DNA of 64,000 nucleotides from Epiperipatus broadwayi (GCA_028023455.1 JAQFVV010006200.1:7986521-8050520), one strand, 5' to 3'; positions 21,126-32,829 are shown, numbered from the stretch's first letter. Notes: generated from the sequence alone by a model not told the origin. Program-made: numbers and translations.

Positions 21126-24100
21126 AATACATAAGTAATAAAATTCTTAATTAAAAAAAAGATTGATTTCACATTGAATATGTTTATAAGTTTATTTACA
21201 AAAAAAAAAAATGTTTTCTTTTGTAAAACTAGTTCTTGTCAACATTAATAATTATTGGGGGGGAAATCCAGTAAAAAAATAATTAGAAAAATAATTTAAT
21301 TTATATTACAAAAGTTCATAAATATGGAAAATAATTTAATTTATATTACAAAAGTTCATAAATATGGAAAATTTTGTAAATAGTCTTCTTGCTTAAATAG
21401 GAATGTAGTGAGATAATCAACTCAGAATGCAACTAATGAGACATCTAATCGGGTTTAGGAAAAATATATTTGTATAAATATAATAATTAACAATAGTTTG
21501 AGAGGAGAAATATATTTGTATAAATACAATAATTAACAATAGTTTGCTCTCAAAGTTTAGGATGCTACAGTGTGTTTATACTTAATCCATTCCCAAGTCT
21601 TAAAAGATTTCAAATAAATCTACATATGCATCGGCTTAAAGATTAAGGTAGATCATATAATTCCCAGATAGTTTTGCATGCATGATGAAGTGATTCTTAG
21701 AAACTAACTGTCTAATCACATATAATTAAAATATATCTATAGTTATAATTTCGCACACACCCGCATGTTATACTTCAACTTAAAATGACCAAATAAATAC
21801 ATGGGGTAGCATAAGTAGATTTTTATGGGTGAATTAACTATATGAATCATAATAGGATTCACCAAATCAATAGTAGTATTTACTAATAAAAAAACAACAT
21901 CCAAGCCAGCAAGTAAGAAAGGGATTTGATGAAATATTTGTCGTTTATATGACTAACCATATGGAAATGTAGCGGCTGTTTATTACAAGGAAAATGGGAT
22001 CCATTCACTTGGTCAAAGTTGTTTAGGCATATCATAGCAACATATAATAAAGAGATAATTTCATAAATTTCAAGAACGTTTACCCTAGCATGAAAATATA
22101 GCCTAAAGAATAAATTGAGCTAAAAGTTACATAGGTTAAAATTATATAATTTAGATATAGTTGTAGGAATACATTACAGTTTAATTATATGGATAGGGTT
22201 TGTTGCAGATTTAGCTATAGTTTTGGGAAATTAAATAGAAATGTTTTAGAGCTATTGGAATGGAAGGTTACTTTAACTTTCTCAATTATAGCATTGTTAG
22301 TGCAATTGATGGTTACGATCCCGATCACAAAAGGTTCATGAGAGTCCATATCATGGGATAGCCAACTTCCATTTTATTTTTATAATTGCTTCATTATGTT
22401 GACTTCAGCAATGGCAGCCCTCTCTATGGCATTAGCAACAATATTTCTGGTCTCACTGGTGGCAGTGGCATGTCATGGCATCTTCTTACAGTTGGAAGCA
22501 TGCAGGTAGTATTGGGTTACAGAACGACCATTCTCTAGGTAGGAAACTAGCATCCTGCCTACCTCTATTACACCATTTGAGTTTCAAATACAGAGTCTTG
22601 TTTATAAAATCTAATTATATTATATTTCGCCCAAATCCCCACTCTATATATATTTGCCAAGTACAAAATTAATCTCCCATACTGGCTTACCTTGTGGTGA
22701 AATAATCCATTAACATATTTTCTAGTATCACACCTGATGTGTTTATTATCTATCTACTTTACTATCTAAAATGCTGCAGTAGGGTACATTATTTTCAGAT
22801 ATCCTGAATATATTAATTCTTTTGTTATAGTTTTACAAAATAAGATCTTACAATGTTATAAAGCAAATGCTTAAAGACGTATTTCCTTGTTGATAACATC
22901 TGCAATGTGCCAAAATGTTGTTATCATTTTTACTAGCTAATTATTTCAGCCACTAATGTATCCCTTTGGAATTGAATTAGTGAACTACTATTGTTCAGCT
23001 TTCAAACCCTCATTTAACTTTCTAACAAGCAAAATTTGTGGCATAATTTTTAAATATTTAAAATAAGAGAACAAAATAATATTATTAAATATAAGTCTTA
23101 AAGTTAATATTGGAATACATATGTAGTTTCGGCATACCTGATATATGTTTTTATTCATATGTGACCATATATTTCAAGATAAATTAAATTAATCAATTTA
23201 TTATTCCCTTAGATTATTAACGTGCCTGTCTATAATAACCGTATATATATATTATAACCAGTTGGATTACATAGTACACACTAATATAGTGTGTGTGCAT
23301 AAATATATATAAAGTAAAGGAAAAGTAGAAATAAACACAGACATAAATTTTTGTAGATATTTTTTTATATTTCCTAAAATAAAATAATAAGTAAAGGGTT
23401 AAATAACTCTGGGTTTAAAGTAAAATTTTGTTATGGATTAAACTTTTAAAACGATCTGATAAATAATATTTGTAATTCTGATTTTGAAATTAAAAAAAAA
23501 AAAACCAAGTATAATATATTTTTAAAATCTTTCAATTAAAACTTGCACAAAATATCTTTTTTAATTAATGCTTGTTTGCATTTCTACTATGTAGTTAAAA
23601 AAATATTTGTAGATGAAAAATTCTAAAGGATTATCACACCTTTGGTCAAATTCCAGATTTATTTAAACACATCAGTTATTAAATTTATAAAGTGAATCTG
23701 AAGTATGTTTCAATTTATATAGACTTTAGTCTCTATTTTAAACATTAAAAATGAAACCAATGCATCTTTATAAACTCTGATATAATTTCTGATATAACTG
23801 CAATAAAGCATTCCTAGAAGCTGTGAGATCTTTGGTAATTTTTATCATATAACCAAAACCTAAAGAATATTCCTTTTTCTTAGCACTATTTATGTTAAGC
23901 TTGAATTATTAGTGTGTATTCCATAGTAGAACAATTTCATCTTCATTCTAATTTAGATTGATTTTTTAATTTTCCTATATCATGTGGATAAAGGTATTTG
24001 GCAGCCACGAGTTTATAATTTTAAAATGCTGTGACTTTGAGCTTGATTAGATCCAATATCAAGTCAATAACTATTTATTTTAATAATCTTATTTCTCCAA

Positions 24101-24269
24101 ATGTAGACACCTTTTTTATCCCATAATCTTTATTGATAACAAAAACTAGTCAGGAAATAGGATTAAATGCCACAGTTATCTGGTAGATGACAATTCCAGC
24201 ATCTAACAAATGATACTAGATTACAGAGAAAAGAAAGGTTTTATCATAAGTATTGGAAGTCAAATAATA
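21126..24269. other. AT-rich interval; two small tandem duplications
   Basis: A ~40-bp unit is duplicated at about 21289-21369 and a ~46-bp unit at about 21458-21541. The tract 22260-22560 is somewhat richer in G+C and may be an old transposon piece, but I cannot assign it. No gene was seen. Confidence 0.5.
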
Positions 24270-24382
24270 TCATGTTAACACAGACGCAAAACTCTCCATA
24301 CAGTAGTGCCATTCAGTGCAAATCAGAGTAATCAGTGAATGCAAGAAGGCTTGTATATAAAATGCCCATCTAGTGCCTACTC

Positions 24383-24443
24383 ATCTAATATCCCCAGACT
24401 AGTTTCTAGCTTGTGGCTTTCATCAGTGAGGAGCCCTGGATCT
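24383..24443 (-). ncRNA. Hammerhead ribozyme candidate, family 1 (best copy)
   Basis: Minus strand: ATCCAGGGC - TCCTCA - CTGATGA - A AGC CACAA GCT A - GAAA - CTA - GTC - TGGGGA - TA - TTAGAT. The proximal stem I TCCTCA/TGGGGA pairs at all six positions including one G-U. Stem II AGC/GCT pairs. Every invariant core base (CUGANGA, GAAA, UH) is present. The cleavage base is the complement of 24397. Stem III as a monomer would be two pairs with a two-base loop, but ACTAGT is self-complementary and could form a dimeric helix. Confidence 0.65.
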
Positions 24444-24833
24444 GAGAGCACTGCTCCTAGGCCTTAGGATTTAATCCAACCCTCCAGCAGTCACCTTTTA
24501 TCTTTTTAGTTAACTATAAAGATTTGAGTCCAAAATAAAAATGCAATAATGTTTTCAATTCAACCTCATTTGCATGTATAGTCATACAGATCTAAACTCA
24601 GTTCAGAATCTATACATTTTTGTGCCTTTGGTTCTTTAATAACCATAATAATAATATTGGGCAGGATTGGTGTTAAACCACTAAACATCACATGATCAAC
24701 ATTCTTTATGATTACACAAGCTGTTAACACAGAGACAAAACTCTTCATACAGTAACATCACTCAGTCTAAGCCAGAGTAATCAGTTGATGCAAGAAGGCT
24801 TGAGCATAAAATCCCCATATAGTGCCTATGTAT

Positions 24834-24892
24834 ACAATATCCCCAGATCAGTTTCTACCTTGTAATTTTCATCAGTGAAAAACCTTGGATCT
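24834..24892 (-). ncRNA. Hammerhead ribozyme candidate, family 1, weaker copy
   Basis: Minus strand: ATCCAA - GG - TTTTTCA - CTGATGA - AAATTACAAGGTA - GAAA - CTG - ATC - TGGGGA - TATTGT. The core boxes are intact and the cleavage triplet is ATC instead of GTC. Stem II (ATT/GGT) is poor. The loss of pairing fits an older, decaying copy. Confidence 0.5.
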
Positions 24893-25188
24893 AAGAGCAC
24901 TTCATCTAGATCTTAGGATGTTGGTATTAAATTCTTAGCCAGAATAAAAAGTTTCCACTTAAAGTAAAACTGATATCATTAAAACATATAATTAATGACC
25001 TAATGACAGATCTATAAAATCATACAAGGAGGTTAGCTTGCATCTAAAATAAAAGTTGTTGTTTTTTTTTAAATTTAAAGCTAAAAGCTTGATGATAAAG
25101 AATAGAATTAGAGATAGTTTCAATATGTATACTGCATTGATTTTAGCTTTGAATTCTAAATCTTCACTGAGAAAGATAAAAGTCTATC

Positions 25189-25295
25189 TAATAGTTTTAA
25201 CAAGGCTGTAAACCTTAGCAATGAGCGTCTGAAAAAATCGTACTAGGGTTTTCAGACGCTCATTGCTAAGGTTTACAGCCTTGTTAAAACTATTA
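25189..25295. repeat. Perfect 47-bp inverted repeat (hairpin)
   Basis: Positions 25189-25235 and 25249-25295 are exact reverse complements with a 13-base spacer. Each arm contains ACAAGGCTGTAAACC and GCGTCTGAAAA or its complement. Arm identity is complete, in contrast with the other, degenerate palindromes in the window. Function unknown. Confidence 0.95.
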
Positions 25296-25779
25296 CTGAA
25301 ATAATAGTGAACGTTTAATAAAATTTATAATTAAAAGTCTATCTAGTAACTACTTATAACAGATTACCATAGATGGACTAGAAAGCACGTAGAATAAATA
25401 CTTTTGTTAATATAATGATTTGAGAGGTATGCTTGTGCTACTGTTATCAAAAGTTATTATTTTGTTGATTATCTAAGAAACATGGTGTGCTAGACAGCAT
25501 TCCAGGCAGAATTAAGTGATTGAAGGACCTAAGTTATATCAATCTAAGTTACATTGTTTCAATTTATGCATATAAGTATAGATCAATCCATTCTTGGTGT
25601 TCTTTTTATTTATGGAATCAGATGTCAGTCATAATAAGAGTCAAACTTTTGCTTTTATTGATCATTCAATTCACCATCTGTTAAACAAGCTGAACATCTT
25701 CTCTATCACTTTTTATATACAATATCAATTAAACAAGAAATCACGTAATTACTTTTTTCTTATGCATACACGTTGTTAA

Positions 25780-26015
25780 ATCGGTAGCAAAATTTTCCAC
25801 ACAATAACGCCACCTAATGGCAAGTTCTAGTAATCAAAGATCCAGATCCAAGGCTCCTCCCACTTGAAAACTATAACTTAGAAACCAGTCTTTAAATATT
25901 GGGTGAGAAAGCACTGGATATGGATCATCATGAAAAACTTTCTACCATCTATTATTTACTAGAGCTTGAACTAGATATCATTACTGTGTGGAAAAAATTG
26001 CTTTTGAAACCAAAA
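25780..26015. mobile_element. Retrozyme-like family 1 fragment, inverted
   Basis: The ends are inverted copies (GCAAAATTTTCCACACAATAA near 25788 and its mate near 25990). The middle (about 25829-25910) keeps ATCCAAGGCTCCTC, TTAGAAACCAGTC and ATATTGGGTGAG, the decayed hammerhead of family 1. The CTGATGA box is lost. Confidence 0.55.
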
Positions 26016-27769
26016 AATCAGACAAGTTTAATTCCATTATTTTAAAATGTTCATTAATGTCGATAATTGCATTATCTGTCTAAATCTAACACTGTGTGCG
26101 CACACATAGATATAAATTTTATGTTGTGTGGATGCAGTTCATATTTGTTGTAATTATAGTCAGACAGGATGCAAATAAAATCCCCAAGTTGTAAATAATC
26201 TAGAAATTTAATATATACAAAGCATGCATTTGAATTTGCATTAAACTAATGTATAATAATGTAAATGCAGTTTATTTTAATAATATAAAAACTTCAGAAT
26301 TCTATCCAAAGTGTGTGTGTGTGTATGAACAAAGAAGGAAAAAGAAGAGGACGGACACAAAAGTAATGCAAATGTACACAAAGCGTGTATGTTTAGTAGT
26401 TTAAGTCCCACCATAAGAAGATAAGCGTGTGCATGTGCCGAATAAGTCTGTAAATAGAAATTATGATTGTTCTTTATTCAAGATTAATAATTGTATTTAA
26501 ATTCGTACTTACATTTGTTTTGTTTGTTTTTTTCTCGAGTTAATAAACTCATATTGTTTATTTTTAAATTTGTGTTAAGTTTTACTTATGATAAAATTTA
26601 TCGATGCGTACTTAGATAGTATTGTCAATAATATCTCTCGAGTATTTAGCAATACTAACAAAATATAACACGCCAAATACATTCATTTATACTTTTATTA
26701 AAAATAAAGAATCACATGACCACCAATTATTACTTATCAGTTACTCTAGCTTATAACTGAAACACAGGCTTATTATATACCTGTGTCTATATATGTAATA
26801 TAGGGTATATGAGCACAGACTTTCAGATGATCCATCACTCTCCACTCTATCTAATAACACTGATACACTCAAGCACATATATGCTGAAAAGATAAATAAT
26901 CACCAATATTCGTATTTCATGCTAAACCAGCAATAGCTTATAATAGTTGTCTCTGGAATAAATACATGTAGAATGCATTACTACTATTCGCAGTTTGGTT
27001 GCAAATTATTTCGCCCCCCCCTCCTTCATCAATATTTAACAGTAATATATTCTCTATTTGTTTTTGCTTTTTAAAAAATAAAAGCATTTACAAGAGTGTG
27101 ATTTTATTAACCAAAATATGATAAAAAGTTTTCTAAATTTTATTTAATAAATAATTCATTACATGGCTAGGTAATTTCTGCGCGCATAAACAAAAGATAA
27201 CTAACGTACAAGCTTCTATTTGAAACTAAATGAAGTAATATATGTAAATGTAATTCATGAGATTAAGAGACTCTCGGGAACATAAACATGTCAATACATT
27301 TTTTAATTAAAAATTCTTCTGCGAAGAAAGAACAATAAACCTGGGAATTTCACCTGAGTGAATTTAATGTATAAATTAATATTTGTTACTTCTGTAGCAT
27401 ATGAACCATTTTTCCACAACAACGTGTTTTCCTAAATAAAAGAGTTCTTTAAATTAATTAGAGTAATAGCTTTTTTATAGTTATTAAATAATATTTCAAA
27501 CTGTTATACATTTTACTGTCTAATTTTAAACGCTTTTATCAACGCTGAATTCTAAAGTGTTTTACAAACAAACCCACACAGCATTTATTTTTACAAACGC
27601 AACAGATTATTCTAAAATTAGTTAGACGTTTTTGAAGTGTTTTAGAAATTTGTGTAAAACGAATTTCATAGATTTTTAACAATAAATCATCTTTCAAAAA
27701 TATTTTTTGTAAAGTTCATTTATCTACTTGTAAATTTATTCAAATTATAACGCAATTAACAATATTTGG
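26016..27769. other. AT-rich interval upstream of the THAP exon, no gene seen
   Basis: A (TG)n tract lies at about 26311-26324. Nothing recognisable as an upstream exon was found. Confidence 0.5.
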
Positions 27770-27885
27770 GGGGTTATAACAGTCACATTAAAAGTCCTTA
27801 TCACTACGTCAGCAAAAATCGGTTAGTACGAGGTGACTGTGCAGAAAAAAGTCACTTCCGGTTAGGTTTCTCCGCATGCTGTATA
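27770..27885 (+). promoter_or_regulatory. Probable promoter / 5' leader of the THAP-BTB-zinc-finger gene
   Basis: This short tract is richer in G+C than its surroundings. It has a CRE-like TACGTCA (27805-27811) and an ETS-type ACTTCCGGTT (27854-27863) just before the first exon. ETS and CRE sites near the start are common in TATA-less promoters of housekeeping regulators. No TATA box was seen. Transcription start unknown. Confidence 0.45.
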
Positions 27886-28167
27886 ATGGAAGAAGAAAAT
27901 GTGAAAAAATGTTGCGTTCCTTTCTGCGAAATTGAACTTCGGAAAGGCTGTAAAAATGTAAAATTGTATCCATTTCCTAAAGATAATTTCTTAAAGCGTA
28001 AATGGTTAACAGCTATTTATGGCAAAGATGATATGGAAAATGTAACAGATGGTAGCCATTTTGTTTGCAATCGACATTTTACCAAAGAACCCGAAATTAG
28101 TAAAATACCTTCAGTCTTTTGGGAAGAGGATGGCTTTTGTAGAATATTGTCAAATGAAGCTTTTAAG
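27886..28167 (+). CDS. Exon 1: THAP domain of a THAP-BTB-C2H2 protein
   Basis: The exon encodes 94 residues from an ATG in good context (A at -3, G at +4). The product is a THAP zinc-coordinating DNA-binding domain. Zinc ligands are Cys9 or Cys10 with Cys14, then Cys61-x2-His64. The conserved Trp is Trp40, PFP is at about 29-31, and KIPSVF (73-78) matches the AVPTIF signature that closes THAP domains. The exon ends at AAG|GTAAAT, a good donor, in phase 0; without splicing the frame stops three codons later. Nothing else on this strand downstream lacks a first exon except the BTB/zinc-finger exon at 50110, which also starts in phase 0. A non-ATG extension upstream is open but unsupported. THAP call firm; the partner exon is inferred. 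Confidence 0.85.
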
Positions 28168-29889
28168 GTAAATAAATAAGTTATGGAGAAAATATTCTTT
28201 CAATTTAATTTATATACTTGAGTTAGTAAGTGTGAAATTATTTTACCGCTAAAAAAAGATAAGGGCGCATTTGATTCTCATATCAAGTGCTTAAATAAAC
28301 TTTAGCAACTACTCTATCTAAATGATTTAGTTTCGTATCGGTTAGTTTTTACAGTTTGATGTTCTTATACTCCACCCCCACAATTTATTTATTATTGGTG
28401 TAATAAATTAATGTATTTATAAAGACATCTTTCTTGATGCAAAAAAACTCAGAAATTTATGAAGTGCCACTAATTATTGAGCTGTTAAAATAAATTGTGT
28501 TAAGGGATAGCGACTCATAACTAACTTTCATAAAAAATGATAAAGTATTACTACCGCTTAGTCGTAATCTCTGTTTCTAGTTTATTCCATCTTCTTTTAT
28601 GAAGAGAACTTGTCTATAAAAATGTGAACGTAAAATACGTGTATAATATGAAAATATACTAACGCATTTCTACATGCAAAGATTGTATTTATTCAGACCG
28701 AGAAACTGGGCTTTGAATTTTTCAGCAGATTGATTTTTTTTTTTTAGCCTAACTAATTCAAAGCTAATCCAGTTAATCATCTAATTTTAGTTGATAAATG
28801 GGGTTTTTACTATTTAGAGCTACAGATAAAATTTGGATGGAAATTCCTTCAAAATCTCACAACCTGGCATTTGTCAAGCCTGATATAACTTAGTCCTGCA
28901 ATGAACTATTTAAAGGCGATTTTTTTATGTATATAATATATTTTTTAATTATTTTTATGAACATGTAAATTTTACAGTTTATAAATATCAAATTGGGTGT
29001 TTATATAATGGATACAAAATTCTGGTGTAAAATATTTTAAATTTATTAAAAATTTATTTTTTAAGTTTATGTAACATTTTCCTAGTATATATGTCACTCT
29101 GAATTTGTTACTTTGACTTTAAATTATATAATTTGTAATAAATTATGTTTATTTGCTTTATATTGTGAAAGTGGTTGTTTTATTTAGCCACATTAAATCT
29201 GGTTTATTCTATGTCTCTTATTTATTGTTGTGACAGTTTTAAGTCTTTCCAGCATTGCACTGTTACTTAGGCAAATATTATTTCTATAATGTGTTTTTAT
29301 AAAATATATCTATTCTTCCATTTACTTTCATTATTAAACTATTTTTAGGAAAAAATGTTCAAATACAGTTGTTCATTATTATTTGTAAAGTTAAATAATT
29401 ACATTATTATCATTCTTTACATTTATTTTTTCTTCTGCAGGATTTATATTCATTTCTCAAGTGTACTTTTAAACAAATAGTTTGCTTATTTTAATTTTTG
29501 AATAATTTTGTTTCTTATTCGTACATAGAATGAAGTTATTATTTTTCCATAATTAATATCATTTCTTTTTATAAAATTTTGTGATTAGTTTGGATTTTAA
29601 CAGTAGGATTTACTCACCCCTCTTCTATGATGTCTGTGCACAAGCATTCTTTCATTTATCTTTAACAGCTACTTGTGTGCTTATTCTATTGTATTTTAAG
29701 ATGTACAATCTCATTAAATTAGAATTAATTTTAAGATTAGAGTTTAGTTTACATAGTTAAGATAATCCATAATATGCTCCTTAGATCACATGACATTGCA
29801 AATAAAACCATTTCTTACCTGCAAAGATTTATCAGACAATTGCATAACAAAAATATTTAAGTCCAGTCATTATCAATTTCTACAACGTG

Positions 29890-30630
29890 AATGTCATCAA
29901 AAATGTTTTGCAAGGTAGGTCATATGGTTCTTATGCTAAATGATCAAAATTAGCAAGTTTTATACAAGCGAATACTATTTTTCTTTATATATTTACACAA
30001 ATATTTTTAAATTAGCCATAAGTCTATCAAAAAATGTTCTGAATAAAAATTAAATACTATTATTGAAATACTCAAATAAATAAATACTAAAAAAAAGTTA
30101 TATATTTAAAATTTCTCATTTTATTTTAATGCAAGAATTGTTTTTATTTTGGGTGACTTTAATATAATATTTTGCATCTTATTCACCAGCCATTGAACAA
30201 GTCTGTGATAAGAAGTGCTGATTCCTAGCAAATGCATTTTTATTATTATCACTTTGCCAGGGCTCATCACTTTATATCACTGATTTGTTCATTGGCCTGT
30301 GAATAAGATGCAAAATATTTGATATATAAAAAATGACCTAAGATATAAAAAAAAAAGATTGTCAATTCCTGCAGCAAAGCAAGTCCATTATGTAATTTAT
30401 ATATTTTTATTAAAATGAGAACTTTTAAATATGTAAGTTGTTTTTTTTTTTACTTTTTATTTAAATATTTCAATAATTAATTTTTATTCAGGTCAATTTT
30501 TAAATAGACTTGCAGCTAATTTTAAAATATTTGTATATAAATGAATAAAGAAAATTAGTAATCCCTTGTTTAAAACTTGCTAATTTTGATTTAAGGACCA
30601 TCCATATATCATTTTTGATGATAATCACAT
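29890..30630. repeat. ~740-bp imperfect palindrome
   Basis: Outer arms: CATCAAAAATG near 29895 and CATTTTTGATG near 30615. Middle arms: AAAATTAGCAAGTTTTATAC near 29947 and AAACTTGCTAATTTTGAT near 30571. Inner arms: AATATTTTGCATCTTATTCACC near 30168 and its mate near 30298-30320. The loop is around 30240. Non-coding; same head-to-head style as the retrozyme-like arrays, but no hammerhead core was found. Confidence 0.7.
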
Positions 30631-31319
30631 TGTAAAAATTTATCCATTCTATACTTTAATCTATTAATGTATATAATTGATATGATTGCCTTTAAGTATT
30701 AGACAGTTGTATATATACCATTTGTGGACTGATGTTTAGCCCCCCCCCCTTCTTATCTACATTTGCAACTGTGTTATTGATGATGTTTTACTCAATTAGT
30801 AATCTTAAATAAAGAAAACTGGTAGAAAGTCTTTAACGAAATCAACATTTATTATATGAGAAATTAAACATAATAAATCTTTTCAGTTTATTTCCACAAC
30901 ATTTATCTTATCATTTACATTAGGTTTTCCCAAAAATTCAAACATTATAATAATTTATTTAATTTCTGTACAAGTTCTACTTTGTATGCTTTTTCATTGA
31001 AAATTATCAATATATGCTTTTAAAAACAATAATTCATTTGATTTATTATAGTACCATCTTTTGTAAATTCTGAATCCATTACCAAAAACTATTCTGATAT
31101 GAGACTATAATATTGCTATTTAGTGTTTATTAATTACACAAGATTATGATAAAAAATTCTGGAGTTGATTAAAATAGTGATTCATGCTCATAAAAGTATA
31201 TAAAAAATTAAATATTACTTAGCTATTTTAATTTTTTAAATTTTATTTACATATGGTTGCTTTCTTTAATTATTGATATTTTTTTAAAATTAACTTAAAG
31301 TTATAAATATAAAGCTGGT
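30631..31319. other. AT-rich intronic interval, no gene seen
   Basis: A C-run near 30740 and A+T-rich text only. Confidence 0.5.
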
Positions 31320-31483
31320 GATGAAAGGCTCTATATTAACACATCACATGACCTTAGCTTACACTATATTACTATTTATGAGCAAATTTTTTTATTCTCT
31401 CTATTCTTTTGCTATTTTGTTTAAGCTTTAGTAATTAATTAATTGATGCTAGTGCTTATTAAATCCTTTTCTAGTGTTATTCT

Positions 31484-31547
31484 ATCCAAATATTCACAGA
31501 CTAGCTTCTAGCTTATGGCGTTCATTAGTAAGGTACTTTTTGGATTT
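31484..31547 (-). ncRNA. Hammerhead candidate, family 1, decayed
   Basis: Minus strand: ATCCAAAAAGTACCTTA - CTAATGA - ACGCCATAAGCTA - GAAG - CTAGTC - TGTGAATA - TTTGGAT. The distal stem and the CTAGTC site are kept. Two invariant positions (G5 of the first box, the last A of GAAA) are changed, so it should be inactive. Confidence 0.4.
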
Positions 31548-32154
31548 TTTTTTTTGAACAATGCACTAGGGTTTTTTAGATCTCATGCACTTTCCATCCA
31601 GCAACCATTTTTTATTTTTTGTTATAGTATTATACTACGAGCCCAAATTTTTGAATTTTTTCAATGCAAGACTATCTACTTGCATAGTTTTATAGATCTT
31701 AAACTAGTTCAGTATCTAAATATTATGGTAGTCTTAGTTTTTCATAATCTTGGTCACCTTTATTCTTATGACTAAAATTGGCAACAAACTAATAATACAT
31801 CACTTGACCAATAAAACATCACATTATGTTAGCTTACACTATCTTGTTATTTATGAGCAAATTCTTTTATTCTCTCTAATCTTTTGTGATCTTGTGTAAA
31901 CCTTAGTAATTAATAGATGTAGATGATAGTACTTATTAAATCTTTATCCAGTATCGACCTACTTAAATACCCCCAAACTAGTTTTTAGCTTATGGTTTGT
32001 TTATGCAAGCAAATAGGCTTGGATTGAAAAAAAATTATAGTTTTTCAATTTGGGCTGGTACTTTGATAGCATAACAAAAAATAATATAAAAAAATAGTTG
32101 CTGGGTGGAAAGATGCATTAGATCCAAAAGATCAGAATTAACTGTTCAAAAAAA

Positions 32155-32213
32155 ATCCAAAAAGCACTTCACTGGTGAAGGCTATTAACTAGAAACTAAT
32201 CTGGGGATATTTG
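32155..32213 (+). ncRNA. Hammerhead candidate, family 1, decayed
   Basis: ATCCAA - AAAGCACTTCA - CTGGTGA - AGGCTATTAACTA - GAAA - CTA - ATC - TGGGGATA - TTTGAAT. The first box carries A6-to-G. GAAA and an NUH site (ATC, C17 at 32201) are intact. Probably inactive. Confidence 0.42.
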
Positions 32214-32829
32214 AATAGGACAGCACTAGATAAAGAATTAATAAGCATTATCATCTAGTATTTCTTAATACTAAAGTTTGCACAAGATGGCAAAAGAGTA
32301 GGGAGAATAATTAATGAATACCAATATATGTAAGCCAAGGTCATGTGACATTTATTGATCATGTGATGTAATATTGGTTTTGAACTATTTTTGGCCCAAG
32401 AATAAAGATGACAAAGATTATAAAAAAACCAAGATCACTATAATATATAGAGATTGAACTGGTTTTATATATAACTGTACAAGCAAATAATTTTGGATTA
32501 AAATAATTAAAGTTTTTCAATTTAGACTTGTAGCTTGATAGTATAAAAAAAAAAAAAGTAAAAAAAAAAGGCTACTGGATGGAGAGGTGCATTAGATCCA
32601 AAAAATCCAAGTACATTGTTCAAAAAAATCCAAAAAGCCCCTGACTAATTAAAATATTAGAATTAGTCTGAGTATATTTGAGTAGGACAGCATCGGATAG
32701 TGATTTAATTAAGACTAGTATCTATTGATTATTAAAACTTACACAAAATGGCAAAAGTATACGGAGAATAAAACAATTTGTTTGAATATTCCTGGTATTT
32801 TGTTTCATAATTTCTCTTTATATTATTCC

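Larger units (their letters stand above)
24270..24925 (-). mobile_element. Retrozyme-like tandem array, family 1 (449-bp monomer)
   Basis: The tract from GTTAACACAGA at 24274 recurs at 24723, and the predicted hammerhead cleavage positions at 24397 and 24846 are also 449 bp apart. The array is therefore about 1.45 head-to-tail monomers, in minus orientation. A transcript crossing both candidate ribozymes would release exactly one 449-nt monomer, as expected for a retrozyme. Non-coding. Confidence 0.72.
31320..32790. mobile_element. Retrozyme-like family 1 array, two minus units then two plus units
   Basis: The tract ending TTAGCTTACACTAT...TTTATGAGCAAATT at about 31345-31390 recurs at about 31825-31865 (minus units). 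Two plus units follow from about 32005, with their hammerhead sites at 32201 and 32668. The spacing is about 477 bp on the minus side and 467 bp on the plus side. The head-to-head junction is near 32000. The sequences are more diverged than the arrays at 20.3 and 24.3 kb, so this is an older insertion. Confidence 0.65.

Noticed and set aside
24270-24925. A bacterial-style CRISPR or direct-repeat array
   Set aside because: Only 1.45 copies of a 449-bp unit are present, in animal DNA; the unit is a mobile element.
27766-27885. Extension of the THAP frame upstream to 27766
   Set aside because: It has no ATG; it would need a TTG start. The ATG at 27886 has a good context and starts just before the THAP domain, and the upstream text looks like promoter.
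32155-32213. Calling this hammerhead copy active
   Set aside because: An invariant A of the CUGANGA box is G here, so it is listed only as a decayed candidate.
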